Notes under the pieces: model-generated
Seen by the model: the letters and a program-made list of their open reading frames with translations, nothing else
What the model was told of the DNA's origin: nothing
Databases searched by the model: none
Made by a program: the position numbers and the translations under genes
Origin: Intrasporangiaceae bacterium
GTDB lineage: Bacteria; Actinomycetota; Actinomycetes; Actinomycetales; Dermatophilaceae
Direction of reading: 5' to 3'
Assembly (NCBI GenBank): GCA_012518475.1
Contig: JAAYSB010000388.1
Coordinates: 1 to 8,524, forward strand
DNA length: 8,524 nt
Shown: positions 1 to 5,334 of the stretch, one piece after another
Layout of the letters: each line of letters begins with the position of its first letter
Numbering within the stretch: the stretch's first letter is position 1

Positions 1-173
1 AGTCCGGCCCACACCGTGCCCGAGTTGACGAGTCTGCTCATCGTGAACCGGATCGTCAGCCAGGTGTCGGCCTCGCCGGAGAGCTGGGCGACCGACGTGA
101 TGTTCGAGACGAGCGCGATGATGCCGATGGCGGCAGCCACGGCGAGAGCTCTGACCCACCCCGATCGATGCAT
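1..173 (-). CDS. N-terminal part of an unrecognised membrane protein (truncated by window edge)
   Basis: Read on the minus strand from ATG at 173, the frame stays open to the window edge and gives 57 complete codons beginning MHRSGWVRALAVAAAIGIIA. Residues 8-22 are a hydrophobic run (ALAVAAAIGIIALVS) after two basic residues, so this looks like a first membrane segment or signal anchor with the N-terminus inside. The next stretch contains a WLTIRFTMSRLVNSGTVWAG segment, in which a second hydrophobic part may begin. I do not recognise the family, and its function cannot be stated. An alternative in-frame ATG lies at 218 and would add 15 residues. Neither start has a good Shine-Dalgarno sequence. 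ATG 173 is preferred because a TAnnnT hexamer sits exactly six bases before it, as in leaderless actinobacterial genes. It is divergent from the arginine operon, and nothing links it to arginine metabolism. Confidence 0.6.
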   Translation of the reverse strand, partial: MHRSGWVRALAVAAAIGIIALVSNITSVAQLSGEADTWLTIRFTMSRLVNSGTVWAG

Positions 174-185
174 GGCCTCAGCGTA
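174..185 (-). promoter_or_regulatory. Candidate leaderless -10 element of the divergent membrane-protein gene
   Basis: On the minus strand TACGCT (185-180) fits the actinobacterial -10 pattern TAnnnT. It is followed by six bases (GAGGCC) and then ATG at 173, which would put the transcription start on the start codon. I see no convincing -35 hexamer. This is a short degenerate motif, so support is weak. Confidence 0.25.
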
Positions 186-369
186 GGCGCGCTCACCACA
201 GCCAGCGTGGGCAATCATGTGAAGAGGGTGTGAGGACTTCGGGCGGGGCGGGTCAGTACCTCGGGGCCAGGCCAGCACCTTGGGGCGAGCACCTCGGTCC
301 GGCGTGGGGCCCGGGCCAGGCTTTGGGCGGGAAAGGGGTGACCCGGTGGAGGAGGCCGGGGAAGGGGTC
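186..369. other. GC-rich intergenic region between divergent genes; no gene seen
   Basis: No ORF here has a credible start, ribosome binding site and codon pattern. The stretch is very G-rich on the + strand. It holds three related 12-mers, GTACCTCGGGGC (256-267), GCACCTTGGGGC (275-286) and GCACCTCGGTCC (289-300), and a 10-bp palindrome GGCCCGGGCC (308-317). The 12-mers may be a degenerate protein-binding repeat or may simply reflect base composition. No terminator-like hairpin followed by a T-run was found. Confidence 0.4.
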
Positions 370-387
370 AATGTATGAACGTGCTAG
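370..387. promoter_or_regulatory. Candidate ARG box 1 (ArgR operator, distal)
   Basis: The core TGTAT-GAAC-GTGCT (372-385) has the ARG-box layout of two 5-bp half-sites separated by 4 bp. The left half matches the neighbouring box, and the right half matches ATGCA at three of five positions. Its centre is 20 bp from that of box 2. ArgR hexamers typically bind paired 18-bp boxes separated by 2-3 bp, and these two would be separated by 2 bp. The call depends largely on box 2 being real, since alone it is weak. Confidence 0.45.
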
Positions 388-389
388 GT

Positions 390-407
390 GTTGTATAGTC
401 ATGCATC
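390..407. promoter_or_regulatory. Candidate ARG box 2 (ArgR operator, overlapping the argC -10)
   Basis: The core TGTAT-AGTC-ATGCA (392-405) is a near-perfect palindrome with one mismatch between half-sites (TGTAT versus TGCAT). It has the 5-4-5 spacing of ARG boxes; the E. coli form is TGAAT-N4-ATTCA, and TGCAT-type halves suit high-GC actinobacteria. It covers the -10 hexamer and ends at the base before the argC GTG, so bound ArgR would block RNA polymerase. ArgR itself is encoded at 6285-6788 in the same operon, consistent with autoregulated, arginine-dependent repression. Confidence 0.65.
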
Positions 408-408
408 G
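394..408 (+). promoter_or_regulatory. Candidate argC operon promoter (-10 TATAGT), near-leaderless
   Basis: TATAGT (394-399) fits TAnnnT and lies in the only A/T-rich patch of the intergenic region. It is followed by eight bases before the argC GTG at 408, so transcription would start at about A405 to G408, giving a leader of zero to three bases. This agrees with the lack of any Shine-Dalgarno sequence at a usable distance; the nearest purine run, AGGTG at 386-390, is 17 bases away. No good -35 hexamer is visible. Confidence 0.5.
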
Positions 409-1448
409 TGAGAGCAGCAGTCGTCGGTGCCAGCGGATATGCCGGGGGAGAGATCCTCCGGATCCTTCTCGGTCATCCCCATGTCGAGATCGGAGCCCTG
501 ACCGCAGCGAGCAGTGCGGGCTCACGACTCGGGGAGATCCACCCCCACCTCACGCCGCTGGCGGACCGCGTCATCGAGGACACCGTCGTCGACACCGTCG
601 CCGGTCACGACGTGGTCTTCCTCGCCCTGCCGCACGGGCACTCGGCGGCCCTGGCCGGCGAGCTGGGGGACGACGTCATCGTCATCGACTGTGGCGCGGA
701 CTTCCGCCTCGCCGAGCAGGCCCAGTGGGAGAAGTTCTACGACACGGACTATGCCGGGACGTGGCCGTACGGTATGCCCGAGCTGCCCCTCGCAGACGGC
801 GGCACCCAGCGGGACAACATCGTCGGGCAGAAGCGGGTCGCGGTGCCCGGCTGCTATCCGACGGCCGTCTCCCTCGCGCTGGCGCCGGGGCTCGCCGCGG
901 GAGTGATCGAGCCGGACGACGTCGTGGTGGTCGCTGCCTCCGGGACGAGCGGTGCGGGCAAGTCGCTCAAGCCGCACCTCCTCGGCTCCGAGGTCATGGG
1001 CGCGATGTCGCCCTACGGCGTCGGCGGCGGGCACCGGCACAGCCCCGAGATCGAGCAGAACCTCGCGCTCGCCGCTGGACGCCCGGCCACGGTCTCCTTC
1101 ACCCCGACCCTGGCCCCCATGCCGCGCGGCATCCTCGCGACCTGCACTGCGCGGCTCACCGAGGGCATCAGCTCGGAGCAGGTCCGCCAGGCCTGGACCG
1201 ACCGGTATGCCCACGAGATTTTCGTGCACGTCCTGCCCGAGGGCGTCTGGCCGAGCACGGCGAGCGTCCTCGGCAGCAACGCCGTCCACATCCAGGTCAC
1301 CGTCGACCCGCATGCCGGCCGAGCCATCGCCGTGGCCGCCGTCGACAACCTCACCAAGGGCACCGCCGGAGCAGCCGTACAGTGCCTCAACCTCGTCGCC
1401 GGGTGGGACGAGGCGAGCGGGCTGCCCGTCGCGGGTGTCGCACCCTGA
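408..1448 (+). CDS. argC: N-acetyl-gamma-glutamyl-phosphate reductase
   Basis: Cytoplasmic NADP-dependent reductase that converts N-acetyl-gamma-glutamyl phosphate, the ArgB product, to N-acetylglutamate semialdehyde, the ArgD substrate. The 346-residue product has the usual family length. Visible motifs are the N-terminal dinucleotide-binding GASGYAGGE (residues 7-15), the catalytic cysteine in VPGCYPTAV (Cys149), SGTSGAGK (178-185), and the HRHSPEIEQ segment (209-217) carrying the conserved active-site histidine. The start is GTG at 408: it places GASGYAG at the proper distance from the N-terminus, and no alternative in-frame start lies just upstream. There is no Shine-Dalgarno sequence, and the promoter is close enough for leaderless translation. 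It is the first gene of the operon, followed by a 56-bp gap (1449-1504) in which I see no terminator. Expression is probably ArgR-controlled through the boxes at 370-407. Confidence 0.95.
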   Translation: MRAAVVGASGYAGGEILRILLGHPHVEIGALTAASSAGSRLGEIHPHLTPLADRVIEDTVVDTVAGHDVVFLALPHGHSAALAGELGDDVIVIDCGADFRLAEQAQWEKFYDTDYAGTWPYGMPELPLADGGTQRDNIVGQKRVAVPGCYPTAVSLALAPGLAAGVIEPDDVVVVAASGTSGAGKSLKPHLLGSEVMGAMSPYGVGGGHRHSPEIEQNLALAAGRPATVSFTPTLAPMPRGILATCTARLTEGISSEQVRQAWTDRYAHEIFVHVLPEGVWPSTASVLGSNAVHIQVTVDPHAGRAIAVAAVDNLTKGTAGAAVQCLNLVAGWDEASGLPVAGVAP

Positions 1449-1504
1449 CCAGGCCGCCGGAAACCCAGCACCGGACCAGAACCGAACGTCTCGAAAAAGG
1501 ACTT

Positions 1505-1915
1505 ATGAGCACCCTCACGCTGCACCTCTTCCACCACACCGAGCCGTATGCGCTCGCGTCCGTCGCACCGGGCACGACCATCGACTGGGACCGGGACGGA
1601 TGCGCCATCTTCTCGATCGCCTACACCTCGACCGAGATCTCGGTCATCTGCCCACAGCGCTGCATCCCCACGGGCACCCGCCAGGAGGGGCCGTTCCATG
1701 CCTTCGAGGTCGCCGGCCCCCTCGACTTCGCCCAGACCGGGGTGCTCGCCGGCCTGTTCGGCCCGATCGCGGCGAAGAGCATCCCCTTGCTGTCCACCTC
1801 GACGTACGAGACCGACTTCATCCTCGTCCCCGTCGATCACGCCGACCAGGCGGAGCAGGTCTGGCGACGCGAGGGCTTCCTCGTCACCCCACCCATCCTC
1901 GGAGACGGCTCATGA
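1505..1915 (+). CDS. Stand-alone ACT-domain protein (ACT_7/CASTOR-like), candidate amino-acid sensor
   Basis: A 136-residue soluble protein with no signal peptide or membrane segment. Residues from about 40 to 125 read like the paired small ACT domains (ACT_3/ACT_7, aspartate-kinase-like) of stand-alone bacterial ACT proteins. Diagnostic stretches are the TSTEISVICPQRCIPTG strand-turn (about 41-57), VAGPLDFAQTGVLAGLFGPI (71-90), and STYETDFILVPVDHADQAEQ near the C-terminus. ACT domains usually bind small ligands, often amino acids, and ACT_7 domains are related to those of the arginine sensor CASTOR1. An arginine or ornithine ligand is therefore an inference from family and position, not shown. 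No catalytic motif is seen. The start is ATG at 1505, preceded by AAGGA (1497-1501) at a rather short spacing. The stop overlaps the argJ start (ATGA), so the two are translationally coupled. In the mycobacterial cluster argC is followed directly by argJ, so this gene is an addition. Confidence 0.85.
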   Translation: MSTLTLHLFHHTEPYALASVAPGTTIDWDRDGCAIFSIAYTSTEISVICPQRCIPTGTRQEGPFHAFEVAGPLDFAQTGVLAGLFGPIAAKSIPLLSTSTYETDFILVPVDHADQAEQVWRREGFLVTPPILGDGS

Positions 1916-3063
1916 GCGTGACCACCCCCAACGGGTTCCTCGCTTCCGGCGTCACCGCAGGCCTGAAGGCCTCCGGCAGGCCGGACCTCGCCATCGTCCA
2001 GAACACCGGCCCGGACTTCCACGCCGCCGGCGTCTTCACCTCCAACCGGGTATGCGCCGCTCCCGTCGTCTGGTCCCGGCAGGTTCTCATCGACTCCCGG
2101 GTCGACGCCGTCATCCTCAACTCCGGTGGCGCGAACGCGTGCACCGGTGCACAGGGCTTCCAGGACACCCACCGCACCGCGGAGCTCGTCGCCGGGGCCC
2201 TGTCGGTCAGTGCCGGTGATGTCGCGGTCTGCTCGACCGGCCTCATCGGTGAGCTGCTCCCGATGGACAAGATCGAGCGCGGCATCACCGAGGCCGTTGC
2301 GGCCCTCACCCCCGGCGGGGGAGCCGACGCAGCGACGGCCATCATGACGACAGACACGGTGAGCAAGACCGCCGAGGTCACCCGCGACGGGTGGTCCGTC
2401 GGTGGCATGGCCAAGGGTGCCGGCATGCTCGCGCCGGCCCTCGCGACCATGCTCGTCGTCGTCACGACCGATGCCGTCGTCGAGCCCGCTGACCTCGACC
2501 AGGCGCTGCGGTCGGCCACCGCGCTGACCTTCGATCGGATCGACTCCGACGGCTGTCAGTCCACGAACGACACGGTGCTTCTGCTCAGCTCGGGTGCGTC
2601 CGGCATACCCGTCGACGTCACGCAACTGACCGAGGCGGTCACCGAGGTGTGCGCGTCCCTGGCCCGGCAGCTCATCGCCGACGCCGAGGGAGCCCACCAC
2701 GACATCGAGATCGAGGTCGCGGGTGCCGCGAGCGTCGACGATGCCCTCGAGGTGGCGCGCTCGGTCGCTCGGAACAACCTGTTCAAGTGTGCGGTGTTCG
2801 GCAACGACCCGAACTGGGGGCGCGTCCTCGCCGCCGTCGGCACGACGTCGGCCGCGTTCGAGCCGGCCGAGCTCGATGTCGCCATCAACGGCGTCCAGGT
2901 CTGCCGGGCCGGGGGCGTGGGGGAGGACCGCTCCGGTGTCGACCTGACCCCGCGTGAGGTCCACGTCCTCATCGACCTGCACGCAGGGTCTGAGACCGCC
3001 ACCGTCTGGACCAACGACCTCACCCACGACTACGTCCACGAGAACAGTGCCTACTCGACATGA
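1912..3063 (+). CDS. argJ: Glutamate N-acetyltransferase / ornithine acetyltransferase
   Basis: Transfers acetyl from N-acetylornithine to glutamate, releasing ornithine and regenerating N-acetylglutamate. Bifunctional members also acetylate glutamate from acetyl-CoA, and which type this is cannot be decided from sequence alone. The 383-residue product is full length. The autocleavage site is in KGAGMLAPALATMLVV: the Ala178-Thr179 bond is cut to give alpha and beta chains, with Thr179 as nucleophile. The site reads PALATM where many homologues have PNMATM. The oxyanion-hole segment STGLIGELLP (Thr109, Gly110), FGNDPNWGR and the C-terminal NSAYST are also present. The start is ATG at 1912, with GGAG at 1901-1904, overlapping the ACT gene by 4 bp. 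Its own stop overlaps the argB start (ATGA). No argA-like N-acetylglutamate synthase lies in the window, which would fit a bifunctional enzyme but does not prove it. Confidence 0.96.
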   Translation: MSVTTPNGFLASGVTAGLKASGRPDLAIVQNTGPDFHAAGVFTSNRVCAAPVVWSRQVLIDSRVDAVILNSGGANACTGAQGFQDTHRTAELVAGALSVSAGDVAVCSTGLIGELLPMDKIERGITEAVAALTPGGGADAATAIMTTDTVSKTAEVTRDGWSVGGMAKGAGMLAPALATMLVVVTTDAVVEPADLDQALRSATALTFDRIDSDGCQSTNDTVLLLSSGASGIPVDVTQLTEAVTEVCASLARQLIADAEGAHHDIEIEVAGAASVDDALEVARSVARNNLFKCAVFGNDPNWGRVLAAVGTTSAAFEPAELDVAINGVQVCRAGGVGEDRSGVDLTPREVHVLIDLHAGSETATVWTNDLTHDYVHENSAYST

Positions 3064-4121
3064 CTGCTGACCAGATTCCGGACCGGGTGGCCACTGCCCA
3101 GGCCAAGGCCGCAACCCTCATCGAGGCGCTGCCCTGGCTGGAGCGCTTCCACGGCTCGCTCGTCGTCGTCAAGTACGGCGGCAACGCGATGACCGATGGC
3201 ACGCTCAAGGCGGCGTTCGCCCAGGACATCGCCTTCCTCCGCTACGCGGGGCTCCGACCGGTGGTCGTCCACGGCGGCGGCCCGCAGATCGGGGCGATGC
3301 TGAAGCGACTGGGCATCGAGAGCGAGTTCCGCGGGGGGTTGCGGGTCACGACACCCGAGGCGATGGACGTCGTCCGGATGGTGCTGGTCGGGCAGGTGGG
3401 CCGCGAGCTCGTCGGACTGCTCAACAACCACGGTCCGCTCGCCGTCGGACTCTCGGGGGAGGACGCGGGTCTCTTCGGAGGGACGCGCAAGGGTCTGGTC
3501 GAGGACGGGGTAGAGGTTGACCTCGGGCTCGTCGGCGATGTCACCGAGGTCAACCCGGCCGCCATCGACGACCTGCTCGCCGCCGGCCGGATCCCCGTCG
3601 TCTCGACGATCGCTCCGTCCCTGGACGGGGAGGGTGTCCTCAACGTCAACGCCGACACCGCGGCCGCTGCGCTCGCCGTCGCGCTCGGAGCGGACAAGCT
3701 CGTCGTCCTCACCGATGTCGAGGGTGTCTATGCGAGCTGGCCGGACCGTGACTCGCTGCTCACCCAGCTGCCGGTCAGCCAGGCCCGGGAGCTGCTCGAC
3801 ACGGTCGACGCGGGGATGATTCCCAAGCTCGAGGCCTGTGTGCGGGCCGTCGACGGCGGTGTCCCGGCGGCCCACGTCATCGATGGCCGCGTCCCGCACT
3901 CGCTCCTGCTCGAGGTCTTCACCGACACCGGCGTGGGCACGATGATCTTCCCCGACGATGCAGCGAGTGAGAGCGCCACCTCTCGGCAATTGCAGCGAAG
4001 TGGCGATGCCGCAGCGGGCGGTGGGGACGCCACATCGCTGCGATTTGGAAGAAGTGGCGACGACAGCGTGGCGCAGGGCGACAGTGCGACGAGGACCGGA
4101 GAGGGAACAGACCATGACTGA
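3060..4121 (+). CDS. argB: Acetylglutamate kinase with an unusual C-terminal tail
   Basis: Phosphorylates N-acetylglutamate with ATP, usually the arginine-inhibited step of this pathway. Motifs are KYGGNAM (38-44), VVVHGGGPQ (68-76), NADTAAAALA (198-207), GMIPK with Lys256, and the C-terminal arginine-site region HSLLLEVFTDTGVGTMI (280-296). An N-terminal helix (about 11-33) of the type seen in hexameric, arginine-sensitive kinases precedes the first strand. The family normally ends just after GTM-x-x, near 294-300 residues. This protein runs to 353. The extra residues, about 301-353, are low-complexity and rich in Gly, Asp, Ser and Arg, with an 18-residue internal echo (ATSRQLQRSGD and ATSLRFGRSGD). 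They are encoded over a pair of palindromic repeats at 3974-4059. The start is ATG at 3060, inside the argJ stop, with no clear Shine-Dalgarno sequence, so translation is probably coupled. The 3' end overlaps argD by 8 bp. Confidence 0.95.
   Translation: MTADQIPDRVATAQAKAATLIEALPWLERFHGSLVVVKYGGNAMTDGTLKAAFAQDIAFLRYAGLRPVVVHGGGPQIGAMLKRLGIESEFRGGLRVTTPEAMDVVRMVLVGQVGRELVGLLNNHGPLAVGLSGEDAGLFGGTRKGLVEDGVEVDLGLVGDVTEVNPAAIDDLLAAGRIPVVSTIAPSLDGEGVLNVNADTAAAALAVALGADKLVVLTDVEGVYASWPDRDSLLTQLPVSQARELLDTVDAGMIPKLEACVRAVDGGVPAAHVIDGRVPHSLLLEVFTDTGVGTMIFPDDAASESATSRQLQRSGDAAAGGGDATSLRFGRSGDDSVAQGDSATRTGEGTDHD
3974..4059. repeat. BIME-like inverted pair of 32-bp REP-like palindromes inside argB 3' end
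   Basis: Two 32-bp units, 3974-4005 and 4028-4059, are separated by 22 bp. Each begins CGCCAC and ends GAAGTGGCG, so each is itself an imperfect palindrome with 9-bp arms (8 of 9 pairing) around a 14-base loop. Compared directly the units agree at 23 of 32 positions. Compared with one reverse-complemented they agree at 25 of 32, including the shared CGCTGC-R-ATT block. The pair is therefore best read as two units in inverted orientation, the arrangement of bacterial interspersed mosaic elements. The whole module could fold as two small hairpins or one long one. The unit-to-unit distance of 54 bp is a multiple of three, and the module contains no stop in the argB frame, so argB reads through it. 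No other copy was seen in this window. Confidence 0.7.
4098..4107 (+). promoter_or_regulatory. argD ribosome binding site within the argB tail
   Basis: GGAGAGGGAA lies six bases before ATG 4114 and within the end of argB. It fixes the argD start and shows that argD does not rely only on coupling to argB. It lies 39 bases downstream of the palindromic module. Confidence 0.65.
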
Positions 4122-5331
4122 ACGTGCGAGCCAGAGCTCTGGCGACTATCTCGCGCGCTACGAGCGGTCCCTCATCGGAGTGTTCGGCATGCCCCAGCTG
4201 GTCCTCACCCACGGCGACGGCTGCTACGTCTGGGACGCCGACGGCCGTCAGTACCTCGACCTGCTCGGAGGCATCGCCGTCAATGCCCTCGGCCACAACC
4301 ACCCGAGCCTCGTCACCGCCATCTCCAAGCAGGCCAGCGAGATGGTACACGTGTCGAACTTCTTCACCTCACCGGCCCAGATCGCGCTGGCCGAGCGGCT
4401 TCTCGCCCTCAGCGGGGCACCCGAGGGCAGCGGGGTCTTCTTCTGCAACTCCGGGACCGAGGCGATCGAGGGCGCCATCAAGATCTCCCGGCGCACCGGC
4501 CGGACCCACCTCGTCGCCGCTGCGGGCTCCTTCCACGGCCGGACCACCGGCGCGCTCGCGCTCACGTCGAAGGCGATCTACCGCGAGCCCTTCGACCCGC
4601 TCATCCCGGACGTCTCCTTCGTGCCGTACGACGATGTCGACGCGCTGCGCGCCGCGGTGACCGAGGACACCGCGGCGATCTTCCTCGAGCCGATCCAGGG
4701 GGAGGGCGGCGTCGTGCCGGCGAGCGAGGCATACCTGCGCGCTGCCCGTCAGGTGGCCGACGAGACCGGCGCGCTCCTCGTGCTCGACGAGATCCAGACC
4801 GGGGTCGGGCGCACGGGGGACTGGTTCGCGTTCCAGCACTACGGCGTCCAGCCCGATGTCATGACGCTCGCCAAGGGTCTCGGCGGCGGGGTGCCGGTCG
4901 GGGCGATCGTCGCCTTCGGCGAGCGTGTGCGCGCAATGCTCACCGCCGGGCAGCACGGGACGACCTTCGGCGGCAACCCGCTGGCCGCTGCCTCCGGCCT
5001 GGCCGTCCTCGACGAGATCGAGTCCGCCGACCTGCTCTCCCACGCCCGAGTCACCGGGGATCACTTCGCCGACGCGGTCGCTGCCCTCGGCGACGACCGC
5101 ATCGTCGAGGTGCGCGGACGCGGCCTGCTCCGCGCCGTCGTCCTCCGCGACGAGGTCGCCCCGGCGCTCACCGCTGCCGCCCGGGAGGCCGGCTTCATCG
5201 TCAACCCGGTTGCGCCCACCGCACTGCGGATCGCGCCGCCTCTCATCGTCACGGGCGAGCAGCTCGACACCTTCGTGACCGCCCTGCCCGCACTCCTCGA
5301 CACTGCGTCGACGGCGACCCAAGGAGCCTGA
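4114..5331 (+). CDS. argD: Acetylornithine aminotransferase
   Basis: PLP-dependent class III aminotransferase that converts N-acetylglutamate semialdehyde and glutamate to N-acetylornithine and 2-oxoglutarate. The 405-residue product is of normal length. Motifs are YLDLLGGIAVNALGHNHP (47-64), the phosphate-cup NSGTEA (112-117), SFHGRT (139-144) whose Phe-His stack on and contact the cofactor, EPIQGEGG (192-199), LDEIQTGVGRTG (224-235) with the pyridine-nitrogen aspartate Asp225, the Schiff-base lysine Lys254 in TLAKGLGGGVP, and GTTFGGNPLA (282-291). Related enzymes also accept succinyl-diaminopimelate-pathway substrates, so a second role in lysine synthesis is possible. The start ATG at 4114 follows a strong ribosome binding site and overlaps argB by 8 bp. 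The argF start is 3 bp beyond its stop. Confidence 0.96.
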   Translation: MTERASQSSGDYLARYERSLIGVFGMPQLVLTHGDGCYVWDADGRQYLDLLGGIAVNALGHNHPSLVTAISKQASEMVHVSNFFTSPAQIALAERLLALSGAPEGSGVFFCNSGTEAIEGAIKISRRTGRTHLVAAAGSFHGRTTGALALTSKAIYREPFDPLIPDVSFVPYDDVDALRAAVTEDTAAIFLEPIQGEGGVVPASEAYLRAARQVADETGALLVLDEIQTGVGRTGDWFAFQHYGVQPDVMTLAKGLGGGVPVGAIVAFGERVRAMLTAGQHGTTFGGNPLAAASGLAVLDEIESADLLSHARVTGDHFADAVAALGDDRIVEVRGRGLLRAVVLRDEVAPALTAAAREAGFIVNPVAPTALRIAPPLIVTGEQLDTFVTALPALLDTASTATQGA

Positions 5332-5334
5332 ACC

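Noticed and set aside
371..480. A possible arginine-rich leader peptide starting ATG TAT GAA CGT just before argC, with a GAAGGGG sequence ahead of it
   Set aside because: Its start lies upstream of the likely transcription start, and its arginine codons continue into shifted argC sequence, so they are a frame artefact and not an attenuator.
1449..1504. The 56-bp gap after argC as a terminator or a promoter for the ACT gene
   Set aside because: No hairpin with T-run and no convincing -10 and -35 pair; only a ribosome binding sequence near its end.
230..1915. A 561-codon open frame running from the intergenic region through argC into the ACT gene
   Set aside because: Only its last 136 codons are a gene. 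The upstream part is argC read one frame off, giving an Arg/Pro-rich low-complexity product typical of GC-rich shadow frames.
3974..4059. The paired palindromes as an intrinsic terminator or CRISPR fragment
   Set aside because: No T-run follows, both lie inside coding sequence, and there are only two inverted copies with dissimilar loops, unlike direct CRISPR repeats.
3051..4115. Long antisense open frame opposite argB
   Set aside because: No family resemblance and composition typical of the complement of a GC-rich gene; argB is unambiguous on the + strand.
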